NCBI RefSeq assembly: GCF_004116495.1
Contig: NZ_PDKC01000003.1
Coordinates: 1 to 64,000 of the forward strand
Source: Arcobacter sp. CECT 8985
Lineage (GTDB): Bacteria; Campylobacterota; Campylobacteria; Campylobacterales; Arcobacteraceae
DNA: 64,000 bases
Reading direction: 5' to 3'
Part shown: in pieces, positions 47,741 to 56,783 of the stretch
Layout: every line of letters starts with the position of its first letter
How positions within the stretch are numbered: the stretch's first letter is position 1
Notes under the pieces: generated by a model
The model's database searches: none
What the model saw: the letters and a program-made list of their open reading frames with translations, nothing else
Told to the model about the DNA's origin: nothing
Program-made: the position numbers and the translations under genes

Positions 47741-49594
47741 ATGCTAAATTCATTGAATGTAGCCCAAACTGGTTTAGCAGCTGCAAAAATAGCAGTTGAA
47801 AATGTTTCTAATAATATAGCTAATGAAAATACTCCTGGTTACAAAAGAAGAGTAATTGATCAATCTGAGTTACCTCATAATGACTCTAGATTTTATGGGC
47901 GTGGAGTTCAAGCAAGTGCTGCATATAGAATTACATCAACTTTTATGTCTCGTAATTTAATATCTGAAACAACAAGAGAAGCTTACTTTAATCAAAGAGG
48001 TGAGATGCTTGGTAATATAGAAACAATTTTTAAAGAGACTGATGAAAGTGGTATCTCAAAAGACTTGACTAGATATTTAGATTCCCTTGAAAATTTAAGA
48101 TCAAGTCCTACTTCAGAAATATATAAATCAGATGTAAAAACTCATGCAGAATTACTTATTAATAATCTTAAATCTACTTATTCTGACATAGAAAAAGCAG
48201 AAGAGTTAACAAAACAATCTATGAAAGATAATGTTGATGCAGTTAATTCAATATTAAAAGAGATTGGAAAATTGAATGCGCAAATGGCAGAAACAAAAAC
48301 TGCATCAAATGATTTATTAGATAAAAGAGATCAATTAGAATTAAATTTAGCAAAATATGCAGATATTGATTCAGAAGTTATAAATGGAACATATACATTA
48401 AAAATAGGTAATGTTGTTGCAATTGGGAATAATACTGTGGTAAGAGATATAACAGTTGAAGATTATTATTCTCCACAACAAGATAGATTTATAAAAGATG
48501 ATGGAAAGACAAGTTCTCTATTAGATGGAATAACTTTTGATAATGAAGATACTATTACGTATAAATTAAATAATAAAGATCAAGTAAGTGTTCAATATGG
48601 TGAGGGAATAGATGAAGATGGAGATGGAAGCATTGATTTTAATGTGGATGAAACTAATATTGTAAGAGCATTAGTAAGTAAAATTAACAGTGATCCAGAG
48701 TTATCAAAAACTGTAAAAGCTTACAATGGTACTTATACATCTCAATCTGATGGTTCTAAAACAACTGATGATTCTAAAGATAACTATTTATTAATTGAGT
48801 CAATAGTAGCAGGAGAAAAAGGCAAATTTTCAGGACATATTCAAGTTACTGAGCAAACGGATGCTACTGATGCTTCTACTATTACATCTAAAAATTCATT
48901 ATTTAAAAATGAGTACCAAAGTAATGAAGGACGAAATAGTGTTCAAGTATATTCAGCAGATGCTCCAATTGAGTTATCTTCAGGTATATTAAAATCACAA
49001 GCAGAAAATTTGACAACAGATTCTGCTAATAATAGATTTACACTTTATAAAAATAAGTTAGATGCCTTTGCTCAAACATTAAGTGATATTACAAGTAGTT
49101 ATGTAAAAACTGGTACAGATAGTTATGTAAGTGGTCAAATTTCAACTGATAATTATACAGGGAATCAAAATGATATTCAATCAATTAATCTTTTTTCGGG
49201 TGGAGATGTTAAAACGCTTAATTTTGATGATCAAGGACTTGATAATTTAAGTCAAGCAGATCTTGATTATTTGGCTTCTCTTCAGTGGAAAAAAGATATT
49301 TCTTTTGAAGGTAAAGGACAAGATGTTCCAGGTGCAAAAGCAACATCTTTTGCAGAGTATTATCAAGATGTAAGAGTTACTGTATCTTCAGATAAAGAGA
49401 CTGCAGATCATCAGTTAAATACTCAAAAAGCAGTTAAACAATCAGTTCAAAGTAGTTATGATGAATTGGTAAAGGTTGATAAAGATGAGGAGATGTTAAG
49501 TCTAATCAAATTTCAATCAGCATATACTGCAAATGCAAAAATTGTTACAGTCGTAGATGAAATGCTACAAACTTTATTGGGAATGAAAAGATAA
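47741..49594 (+). CDS. flgK: Flagellar hook-filament junction protein FlgK
   Basis: FlgK joins hook and filament. The 617-residue protein has the N-terminal NVAQTGLAAAKIAVENVSNNIANENTPGY region (D0 helix, ANxxTPGY motif) and a C-terminal D0 helix with MLSLIKFQSAYTANAKIVTVVDEMLQTLL. The ATG at 47741 has AAAGGAG before it; an in-frame ATG lies six codons upstream but would overlap that site. Confidence 0.95.
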   Translation: MLNSLNVAQTGLAAAKIAVENVSNNIANENTPGYKRRVIDQSELPHNDSRFYGRGVQASAAYRITSTFMSRNLISETTREAYFNQRGEMLGNIETIFKETDESGISKDLTRYLDSLENLRSSPTSEIYKSDVKTHAELLINNLKSTYSDIEKAEELTKQSMKDNVDAVNSILKEIGKLNAQMAETKTASNDLLDKRDQLELNLAKYADIDSEVINGTYTLKIGNVVAIGNNTVVRDITVEDYYSPQQDRFIKDDGKTSSLLDGITFDNEDTITYKLNNKDQVSVQYGEGIDEDGDGSIDFNVDETNIVRALVSKINSDPELSKTVKAYNGTYTSQSDGSKTTDDSKDNYLLIESIVAGEKGKFSGHIQVTEQTDATDASTITSKNSLFKNEYQSNEGRNSVQVYSADAPIELSSGILKSQAENLTTDSANNRFTLYKNKLDAFAQTLSDITSSYVKTGTDSYVSGQISTDNYTGNQNDIQSINLFSGGDVKTLNFDDQGLDNLSQADLDYLASLQWKKDISFEGKGQDVPGAKATSFAEYYQDVRVTVSSDKETADHQLNTQKAVKQSVQSSYDELVKVDKDEEMLSLIKFQSAYTANAKIVTVVDEMLQTLLGMKR

Positions 49595-49609
49595 TAAAAG
49601 GAGTCTGTC

Positions 49610-50983
49610 ATGGCTGAAGGAATTTTAGGATTAGGAACAGGACAATCTACAGGTTTAAGTCAAGAACTGATTGATAAGTTAAAAGCAGCAGAACGAAAAG
49701 GACAAGTTGAACCTTTAGAAACTGATTTGAAAAATTTAGGATTAGAAAAAGAAAAACTTGCAGATATTAGAACTAAATTTAATGCATTATTAGATGCAAT
49801 TAAACCTTTTGACCTTTTTGTATCTGGGGGAGTTAATGCATTTAATCAAAAAGCAGCTTCAACTACAGGAAGTTCAGTTGTTTTTGATGCTCCAGATGTA
49901 GCATCATTAAAAGAAGGTGTTACAACAGTAGATGTAACACAATTATCACAAAAAGATGTTTTTCAATCTAATACATTTACAATGGAAGACTTAAATAGTG
50001 ATACCCCTCTTGATGCAGGTGACTTTACAATAGAAATTGGAGGAGAAACTCATACTTTTGATGCTCCTAGTTATTTTGGATTAGTAAATAGAATTAATGA
50101 TGCAAATATTGGAGTTACTGCTTCAATAGAACCTACTGGTCCTGATAGTAATAGAATAGTAATTAAAAGTGATGGAGCTGGTACAGAAAATGCTATAAAA
50201 ATAAGTGGACCAGCAAGTCAAGTTTTAGGTTTTACTACTGACGGAACAACAGAGAATCCAGCAAGTCATACATTAGTTGCAAAAAATATGAAAGCAACAG
50301 TTGATGGAGTAGAATATGAAAGTTCATCAAATGATATTACAGTTGATGGAGTGCTTAAAATAACTGCTGTTACTAAAGGTACTTCTTCTATTAATATTAC
50401 AAAAGATACAAATGCCTTTGTTGATTTATTAGATGATTTTGTTGCAAAATATAATGATTTTACAAGTAGTTTAAATGAAGAACTTGTTGATCCACAAACT
50501 AATATATCAGATAAATCTTCACTTAGAAACTTATTATCTGGTGTTAAAAATAGAATCATGGGTGAATATGGTGGCACAGGAGAAGATGATAAAAAATCTT
50601 TATTCATGTATGGATTTCAATTAGATTCAAAAGGTAAATTAAGTTATGATAGTGGTGAATTACAAAAAGCTATTGATAAAGATTTTGATGGCTTACAAGA
50701 ATTGTTTATTGGAAAAGCTGAAAGTAAAGGTTTAGGTACAAATTTAAAAGAATACATGGATGATGCTACTTATGATAATGGTATTTTACATGAATATGAT
50801 GATTATTTGACAGATAGAGAAAAAACCTTAACAGAAGAAAAAGATAAAGCAGTTGCAAAATTAGATTTAAAATACTCAACATTAGCACAACAATTTGCTT
50901 CATATACTGCAATTATTACTAAAATGGAAAGTTCATTTTCAGGATTAAAACAGATGATTGCTCAATCAACTGCAAGTAATTAA
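49610..50983 (+). CDS. fliD: Flagellar filament cap protein FliD
   Basis: FliD caps the growing filament and guides flagellin folding. The 457-residue protein has a glycine-rich start with LSQELIDKLKAAERKGQVEPLE, a middle FliD domain, and a C-terminal coiled coil (about 395-450, with AVAKLDLKYSTLAQQFASYTAIITKMESSFSGLKQMI). Domain order agrees with the family. It ends in a strong terminator and is followed by fliS. Confidence 0.95.
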   Translation: MAEGILGLGTGQSTGLSQELIDKLKAAERKGQVEPLETDLKNLGLEKEKLADIRTKFNALLDAIKPFDLFVSGGVNAFNQKAASTTGSSVVFDAPDVASLKEGVTTVDVTQLSQKDVFQSNTFTMEDLNSDTPLDAGDFTIEIGGETHTFDAPSYFGLVNRINDANIGVTASIEPTGPDSNRIVIKSDGAGTENAIKISGPASQVLGFTTDGTTENPASHTLVAKNMKATVDGVEYESSSNDITVDGVLKITAVTKGTSSINITKDTNAFVDLLDDFVAKYNDFTSSLNEELVDPQTNISDKSSLRNLLSGVKNRIMGEYGGTGEDDKKSLFMYGFQLDSKGKLSYDSGELQKAIDKDFDGLQELFIGKAESKGLGTNLKEYMDDATYDNGILHEYDDYLTDREKTLTEEKDKAVAKLDLKYSTLAQQFASYTAIITKMESSFSGLKQMIAQSTASN

Positions 50984-51009
50984 TAGTCAAAATAATTTTT
51001 TGACTATTA
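50981..51009 (+). terminator. Terminator after fliD
   Basis: A perfect 12-bp stem TAATAGTCAAAA / TTTTGACTATTA with a five-base loop includes the fliD stop codon. A new TATAAT at 51037-51042 then serves fliS. Confidence 0.75.
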
Positions 51010-51036
51010 GTTCTCATAACTAATTTTAAGTTAATA

Positions 51037-51042
51037 TATAAT
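51037..51042 (+). promoter_or_regulatory. -10 box for fliS
   Basis: TATAAT 42 bases before the fliS start, just after the fliD terminator. No sigma-28 or sigma-54 element was seen. Confidence 0.5.
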
Positions 51043-51083
51043 ATACTAAAGTCTTTAAGAACTAGAACTTTTGGAGTTATTTA

Positions 51084-51440
51084 ATGGGAATTGAAGCATA
51101 CCAACAACAAAATGCTGTATCTGATGATCCTTATGTATTGATATTGAAATTATATGAGGGTTTATTAAAATACTTATCTTTTGTAAAAAATGCTATGGAG
51201 AATGGCGAGATTGAGCAAAAGTTTAATTATATAAACAAATCTATTGCTATTTTTGATGAATTAAGGAATGTTCTAGATTTTGATGGTGGAGATGTAGCTT
51301 ACTATCTTGATGGATTATATCTTTATCAAATAGAAACACTTTTTTCAGCAGGTGTAAATGATAATATAAACTCTATAAACCAGGTTATGAAAGTAACTCA
51401 AGGTTTAATTGACGCATGGAAAGACGAAACTGGTCTTTAG
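51084..51440 (+). CDS. fliS: Flagellin chaperone FliS
   Basis: FliS binds the C-terminus of flagellin in the cytoplasm and prevents early polymerisation. The 118-residue helical protein starts with YQQQNAVSDDPYVLILKLYEGLL and has YINKSIAIFDELRNVLDFDGGDVAYYLDGLY, the typical family pattern. It overlaps the next gene by 25 bases. Confidence 0.93.
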   Translation: MGIEAYQQQNAVSDDPYVLILKLYEGLLKYLSFVKNAMENGEIEQKFNYINKSIAIFDELRNVLDFDGGDVAYYLDGLYLYQIETLFSAGVNDNINSINQVMKVTQGLIDAWKDETGL

Positions 51441-51688
51441 AAGCGTTGAGTGAGTTAAGATATATTGACTCACTTGATTCTTATGACAGAGCTCAACAAC
51501 TTATTTATTGGAATAATAAATACCTTACTTCAAATGAAATTACTGATTTTGATTTGGAATTAAAAGATTTAGAAGAATTATCAGAACTTTTTTTTAAAAA
51601 CATAAATTTTTTAAAAAAATATAAAGAGATTGCAAGAAAAGAATTAAATAACGTTGTAAAGTTAAAAGAGTTTGCTAAAAATAAATAA
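51416..51688 (+). CDS. Small helical protein after fliS, FliT-like candidate
   Basis: The 90-residue protein is helical and charged, with no strong motif. It starts inside fliS and follows in the place that FliT (export chaperone for FliD) takes in other bacteria; its size also fits. Sequence alone does not prove it. Confidence 0.55.
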   Translation: MERRNWSLEALSELRYIDSLDSYDRAQQLIYWNNKYLTSNEITDFDLELKDLEELSELFFKNINFLKKYKEIARKELNNVVKLKEFAKNK

Positions 51689-51689
51689 A

Positions 51690-52661
51690 TTAAAAAATAT
51701 CTATTTTAATATTTTCACTGCCAATATAACTTCTACATAGTTTTGGAATTTTGCTTTTTCTACAATACTCTTTAAACTCTTTTTTCATGGGAAGTGTTAT
51801 ATAAGGACAAATCCAAATATAATCATCAATCAAAGAAACTGAGAATTTATTTGAAATAACTGATTCTTTTTGCTTTAAAATTTCTTCTCTTTGAGCACTA
51901 GATATTAAAATACCCATTTTTTTTAGATGTTTATCTATTACTTTAATATTTAGATTATTGTCATTTGTTTTTTTAAATATATATAATTTTTTTTGTTTGA
52001 AAATTGGTTCAAAATCTATATTTAAAGAGTTTAAATCACTTTGTAAATATTTGAAGCTATTTGAGACACCATTTTTAAACTCATTTAAAAATTCATTTGA
52101 AAATTTGTGTCTAAAATAATTTCTTTTATATTTGTTTTCATAGTTTGATTGATCAACAAAATATTTTATATTATTTTTCTTTAAGTAATTTTCTAATTCA
52201 TCTTTACAAATATCTAATAATGGTCTTATTATTGTATAATTTTGTTTTTTTTGGACTCTTTGAAGTCCTAATAATTCAACTAATCCAGCACCTTTTGATA
52301 ATTGCATTAAAAACCATTCAAGTTTGTCATTTAATTGATGTGCAGTGATTAGATTTTTATAGTTATTCTCTTTTATTATTTTTTCAAAAAAACTGTATCT
52401 AATATCTCTAGCTTTTTTTTCAAAATTACTTCCTTTTAAATGAACATCTTTTAAATATATATTTTTATTGTATTTAGAAGCTAAATATTTTGCATAGTCA
52501 ACTTCTTCTTTTGACTGTTCTCTTAAATTATAGTTTACAATTGCAATATCAAAAGAGATTTTATTTTCATAAAGTAAAAAAAATAGTGCAGTTGAATCAA
52601 CACCAGCAGAGAATGCTAATAGATTTCTACTTGATGTAAGTTTTGATAAGTCTAGTTGCAT
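51690..52661 (-). CDS. tilS: tRNA(Ile)-lysidine synthase
   Basis: TilS puts lysine on C34 of tRNA-Ile(CAU) so that it reads AUA. The 323-residue protein has the ATP-binding PP-loop as FSAGVDSTAL (18-27), with Ala in place of the usual second Gly, and the second motif TAHQLND near 105. It is much shorter than the E. coli enzyme, as usual in Campylobacterota, with a reduced C-terminal part. It overlaps rimO by 10 bases. Confidence 0.93.
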   Translation of the reverse strand: MQLDLSKLTSSRNLLAFSAGVDSTALFFLLYENKISFDIAIVNYNLREQSKEEVDYAKYLASKYNKNIYLKDVHLKGSNFEKKARDIRYSFFEKIIKENNYKNLITAHQLNDKLEWFLMQLSKGAGLVELLGLQRVQKKQNYTIIRPLLDICKDELENYLKKNNIKYFVDQSNYENKYKRNYFRHKFSNEFLNEFKNGVSNSFKYLQSDLNSLNIDFEPIFKQKKLYIFKKTNDNNLNIKVIDKHLKKMGILISSAQREEILKQKESVISNKFSVSLIDDYIWICPYITLPMKKEFKEYCRKSKIPKLCRSYIGSENIKIDIF

Positions 52662-53995
52662 TTCTCAATAACTGTAGCTAATAATTTGTCACCAGCTAAT
52701 TGTGTAGCTTTTACTTTATATCTTTTCCCAAATTCAATTTGTTCATCTGTTTCATTGTCATTGATATAAATTTCACCATCAATTTCAGGCGCCCAAATAG
52801 TTTTTCTTGCACTTAATAAATATTCATGTTCATCACTTTGGTTATCAACATAAACTTCAAAAGTTTTTCCAATCTCATTTTCAAGTGAAATCAAAGTAGT
52901 ATCTGCAATTATTTCACCAAGAGTTTCTGCTCTTTGATCAATTATCTCTTGAGCTACTTTATTTTGATTTTCATATGCAGTTGTTCCTTCTTCATCTGAA
53001 TAAGAGAATACATTTGCTCTATCAAATTTAAACTCTTCTACATATTTGCATAACTCTTCAAAATCTTCTTGTGTTTCTCCTGGGTGACCTGCAATAAAAG
53101 TTGTTCTAACAAATGAATTAGGTTTTGATTTCATATGTGACATTAATTCTCTTAATTTTTCTACACCTTTTCCTCTTTTCATTATCTTAAGCATAGAAGC
53201 ACTTATATGTTGTAAAGGCATATCAAAGTAGTTTTCAAAAACTTTTGAATCAGCAATTTTGTCTATTAAATCTAATGAAGTAGTTGATGGATACAAATAT
53301 AAAATTCTAGCTGTTTTAATACCTTCTATATTTTCTATTTCATTTATTAAATCAATAAGTCCATCTTTGTGCCCTAAATCTCTTAAAAATGATGAAGAAT
53401 CTTGTGATACAAAAGAAAAGTCTACATATCCTTTAGCTACTAATGATTTTACTTCTTTTACAAGTGATTCTAAAGTTCTTGAATGAAGCTTTCCTTTGAA
53501 GCTAGGAATTGCACAAAATGAACAGGCTTGATTACATCCTTCACTTAATTTAACGTAAGCATGATAATTTGAACCAGTAATTACTCTTTCATTTGTATCA
53601 TTTGCTAAAAATACTTCATTTTTAAAGTTTGATTGTTTTTGTTGAACTAGTTCATCAATCCTATCATAATCACCAACTCCTGTAAAAACATCAATTTCTG
53701 GTAACTCTTTTTGAAGTTCTTCTTTATATCTTTCACTTAAACATCCAGCCATAACTAATACTGAATCTTTTTTTCTTTGCTCATGTAGATTTAAAATAGT
53801 GTTAATACTCTCTTCTTTTGCACTATCAATAAATCCACATGTATTTACAATAATAATATCTGCATTTTCATTATCATTTGTTAGTTTATATTCACTTAAT
53901 TTACCAAGCATTACTTCTGAATCTACTAAGTTTTTTGTACAACCTAAAGATACTAAATGTAGGCTTTTTTGTGGTTTCTCTTTGGAAAAATTCAT
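52652..53995 (-). CDS. rimO: Ribosomal protein S12 methylthiotransferase RimO
   Basis: This radical-SAM enzyme adds a methylthio group to Asp89 of ribosomal protein S12. The 447-residue protein has the N-terminal UPF0004 domain with Cys19 (LGCTKN), CGF and CLS cysteines for the second cluster, the radical-SAM motif CNQACSFC near residue 154-161, and a TRAM domain at the end. The lack of a CDGCRAC type tail and S12-type N-terminus favour RimO over MiaB. Confidence 0.94.
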   Translation of the reverse strand: MNFSKEKPQKSLHLVSLGCTKNLVDSEVMLGKLSEYKLTNDNENADIIIVNTCGFIDSAKEESINTILNLHEQRKKDSVLVMAGCLSERYKEELQKELPEIDVFTGVGDYDRIDELVQQKQSNFKNEVFLANDTNERVITGSNYHAYVKLSEGCNQACSFCAIPSFKGKLHSRTLESLVKEVKSLVAKGYVDFSFVSQDSSSFLRDLGHKDGLIDLINEIENIEGIKTARILYLYPSTTSLDLIDKIADSKVFENYFDMPLQHISASMLKIMKRGKGVEKLRELMSHMKSKPNSFVRTTFIAGHPGETQEDFEELCKYVEEFKFDRANVFSYSDEEGTTAYENQNKVAQEIIDQRAETLGEIIADTTLISLENEIGKTFEVYVDNQSDEHEYLLSARKTIWAPEIDGEIYINDNETDEQIEFGKRYKVKATQLAGDKLLATVIEKCN

Positions 53996-54052
53996 ATACT
54001 TCCTATAACTTTTTTCGCAATTTTATCATAAAATATGAAAATCAACAAATAT

Positions 54053-54874
54053 TTAAACCCATAGGTTATCAAGTAGTCTTGTAGAATTAAATCTTGCAAC
54101 TACTAAAATAATTGTATTTTTTAATTCTACTGTATTTATTGGTTCAAAGTTTTTATTAACTACTTCAATATATTCAATATCCAAATCACACATTACTTCT
54201 TTCATTGCATTTTTAATAGTTTTTACATCAAACTCTTTTTTCCCAATTAATTGTCCAGCTTTTGTAAGTGATTTAGATATTTTAAGTGCTTGAACTCTTT
54301 GTTCTTTATTTAAATAAACATTTCTACTACTTAGTGCAAGTCCATCTTTTTCTCTTACTATATCACAAGGAATAATATTTATATCTAAAAATAGATTTCT
54401 AACCATTTGTTGTATTAATGACAGTTGTTGTGCATCTTTTTTACCAAAATATGCATTTGTAGGTCTTGTTAAATTAAAAAGTTTAAGTACCACTTGTAAC
54501 ACACCATCAAAATGTCCTGGTCTACTTGCCCCTTCTAAAATATAACTTTTATTAGGAGCTTTAATTAATACTTCTTCTTTTTCATACATAGTTGAAGACT
54601 CAGGCATAAAAAGATAATCAACTTTGCACATTTCACATATTTTAATATCAGCTGCATCTTTTTTAGGATAGTTATCTAAATCTTCACCTGGTAAAAATTG
54701 TGTTGGATTTAAAAAAATTGATACTATTACAATCTTATTTTCTTCTCTTGCACGTTTTATTAATGATATGTGACCATCATGAAGTGCACCCATTGTTGGA
54801 ACAAATCCAATTTTATCTTTTTTAATAGTTTTTCTTATTTGTTTTAATTCTTCAATAGTTTTTAATATTTTCAA
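54053..54874 (-). CDS. panC: Pantothenate synthetase
   Basis: PanC joins pantoate and beta-alanine with ATP to give pantothenate. The 273-residue enzyme has the HIGH-like motif ALHDGHISLI (30-39), NPTQF near 59, YFGKKDAQQLSLIQQMV near 147 and SSRNVYLN near 189. It lies between rimO and an orphan ABC permease gene, ten bases after the latter. Confidence 0.96.
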   Translation of the reverse strand: MKILKTIEELKQIRKTIKKDKIGFVPTMGALHDGHISLIKRAREENKIVIVSIFLNPTQFLPGEDLDNYPKKDAADIKICEMCKVDYLFMPESSTMYEKEEVLIKAPNKSYILEGASRPGHFDGVLQVVLKLFNLTRPTNAYFGKKDAQQLSLIQQMVRNLFLDINIIPCDIVREKDGLALSSRNVYLNKEQRVQALKISKSLTKAGQLIGKKEFDVKTIKNAMKEVMCDLDIEYIEVVNKNFEPINTVELKNTIILVVARFNSTRLLDNLWV

Positions 54875-54883
54875 GTTTTTCCC

Positions 54884-55843
54884 TTAATTGTTATTATAAT
54901 TAGGATTTAATTTCAAAAGAATTACATCAGCTAGTATATTACCAAGTAGAGTTAAAAAGGCTGTAATTATCAAAATTCCCATAATTACAGGATAATCATG
55001 TGCTAATGCACTTTTATAAAAAAGTAATCCCATTCCATCAATAGAAAAAATTGACTCTAAAATAACACTACCTCCAATAATTCCTGGCAGTGATAATCCA
55101 AGAAGGGTTATAACAGGAGGGTATAAATTTGGTAAAATATAGTATCTTAAAATCTTTTTTTTACTAAGTCCTCTTGATTTTGCATAGAAAATATAATCTG
55201 TTTTAAGTATTTCAATAACAAGTGATCTTACGTATAAAGTAAGACTTCCTATTCCTGCAAAAACAATTACAAAAATTGGCAAAATAAGATGCCAAATAAA
55301 ATCCAAATAATAAGTTAAACTTCCATCATTTTTAACAGAGTGAACTCCTGCAATTGGGAATATTTTAAAATTAACTGCAAAAATTAAAATTAAAATTAAT
55401 GCCAAATAAAAAGAAGGCATTGAAAAACTTAATAACGATAATTGTGTTGTAACTTTATCAAATAACTTACTTTTATTTAATGCAGCTTTTATTCCAAGAT
55501 ACAATGAAATAATAAATATTAGTATCATGGATGAAATATTTATTATTAATGTAATTGGTAATCTTTGCAAAATCTCATCTTTTACTAAACTGCCACTGGC
55601 AAAAGATATTCCAAAGTTTAAATGTAAAATAGCTTTTAGCCAAGATATATATTGCATATAAAGTGGTTTATCAAGTCCATATATTGCTTTAAGGTTTTCT
55701 ATAGATTCTTTTGTAATATTTGGATTTAATTCACCACTAGCAAAGAATGAGTTTGGTGCTAAGTTTATTGCCAAAAAAGAGATGACACTAATAATAAAAA
55801 GCATAATAAATAAATAAAATAGCTTTTTTAATAGTATTCTCAT
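54884..55843 (-). CDS. DppB/OppB-type ABC transporter permease, without partner genes
   Basis: The 319-residue membrane protein has six helices and the EAA-type loop YAKSRGLSKKKILRYYILPN near 223-242, with the N-terminal LFYLFIMLFIISVISFLA typical of the peptide/nickel DppB family. Such permeases work with a DppC permease, ATPases and a binding protein; none of these is adjacent. It is the first gene of the minus-strand run permease-panC-rimO-tilS. Partners must be elsewhere, or this is a remnant of a yejABEF-like operon. Confidence 0.88.
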   Translation of the reverse strand: MRILLKKLFYLFIMLFIISVISFLAINLAPNSFFASGELNPNITKESIENLKAIYGLDKPLYMQYISWLKAILHLNFGISFASGSLVKDEILQRLPITLIINISSMILIFIISLYLGIKAALNKSKLFDKVTTQLSLLSFSMPSFYLALILILIFAVNFKIFPIAGVHSVKNDGSLTYYLDFIWHLILPIFVIVFAGIGSLTLYVRSLVIEILKTDYIFYAKSRGLSKKKILRYYILPNLYPPVITLLGLSLPGIIGGSVILESIFSIDGMGLLFYKSALAHDYPVIMGILIITAFLTLLGNILADVILLKLNPNYNNN

Positions 55844-56045
55844 TCTTCTTTTTTTCTCTCTTATTAACTGGATTATTATAAATAATTTTATATTTAGTAT
55901 CTAAAAAAAGTAGATTTTCATATAAAAATGTATTTTATCATTTTTTCAATTATTTTAAGGTCATTGAACATTTTTATTTTTATTTTTTAATTGTTAAATA
56001 AAAAATCTAGTATAATATTTAATAATTTAATAAATGGAATTAAAA

Positions 56046-56402
56046 ATGTTAGGTATTGATGTAACTTCAGTTGATAGAATAAAAAGAATGTTTGAAAAGT
56101 TTGGAATAAAAGCTTATCAAAAGTTTTTAAGTGAAGAAGAGATAAAACTTATAAAAAGAGCTGAAACAGCTGCAGGTTTTTGGGCAGCAAAGGAAGCTGC
56201 AAGTAAAGCAATCGGAACGGGTATTGGAAAAGAGTGTGGATTTCATGATATAAAAATATCAAAAGACGAATTAGGTGCACCAAAATTAAAATATAAAAAA
56301 CACATAAGAAAAAAGTTTAATATAAAAAAATCTCATCTTTCAATAACACATGATGCAAACTTGGCAATTGCAGTAGTAAAAAATAGTAAAAAGAAAAAAT
56401 AA
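56046..56402 (+). CDS. acpS: Holo-[acyl-carrier-protein] synthase
   Basis: AcpS moves phosphopantetheine from CoA to acyl carrier protein. The 118-residue protein has the family start MLGIDVTSVDRIK with the metal-binding Asp5 and the WAAKEAASKAIGTG motif near residue 45. The in-frame ATG at 56034 adds four residues not seen in the family and would remove the TGGAAT ribosome site; 56046 is preferred. A TATAAT lies at 56011. Confidence 0.93.
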   Translation: MLGIDVTSVDRIKRMFEKFGIKAYQKFLSEEEIKLIKRAETAAGFWAAKEAASKAIGTGIGKECGFHDIKISKDELGAPKLKYKKHIRKKFNIKKSHLSITHDANLAIAVVKNSKKKK

Positions 56403-56412
56403 CTATTTTTTA
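56377..56412. terminator. Bidirectional terminator between acpS and ruvX
   Basis: A perfect 11-bp A/T stem TAAAAAATAGT / ACTATTTTTTA with a 14-base loop spans the convergent 3' ends of the two genes. Confidence 0.55.
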
Positions 56413-56783
56413 CTTAGATATCTTTCTAAAATAATTTTAGCTGCAAGAGAATCAACTCTTCCATCTCTTTTATATTTTATCTCACCTTTCATCATCTCTT
56501 CTGCTTCAATAGAACTCATGTTCTCTTCACAATATTCAAAAGGAATATCAAGTTCTAGAAGATTAACAAAATGAGATATTCTTCTTTGCATCTCTTCACT
56601 AGCACTTGGAAAACCAACAATTAGTTTATCTATCTCCCACTCTTTTAAAAATGTATTTATTTCATTTGCTGCTTGATTTCTATTTTTTCTCAAGATTGCA
56701 TCTTTTGGTGTTACAATATTTGAAGTTAAACAAATTGCAACACCAATTCTTTTCAATCCAATATCAATACTTGCTAGTTTCAA
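56403..56783 (-). CDS. ruvX: RuvX/YqgF-type RNase H-fold nuclease
   Basis: The 126-residue protein has the RNase H fold motif SIDIGLKRIGVAI (5-17) with the first catalytic Asp, CEENMSSIEAEEMM with the Glu near 89, and GRVDSLAAKIILE with the last Asp near 112. YqgF proteins process the 5' end of pre-16S rRNA and may act as Holliday junction resolvases. It overlaps metF by four bases. Confidence 0.93.
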   Translation of the reverse strand: MKLASIDIGLKRIGVAICLTSNIVTPKDAILRKNRNQAANEINTFLKEWEIDKLIVGFPSASEEMQRRISHFVNLLELDIPFEYCEENMSSIEAEEMMKGEIKYKRDGRVDSLAAKIILERYLSKK

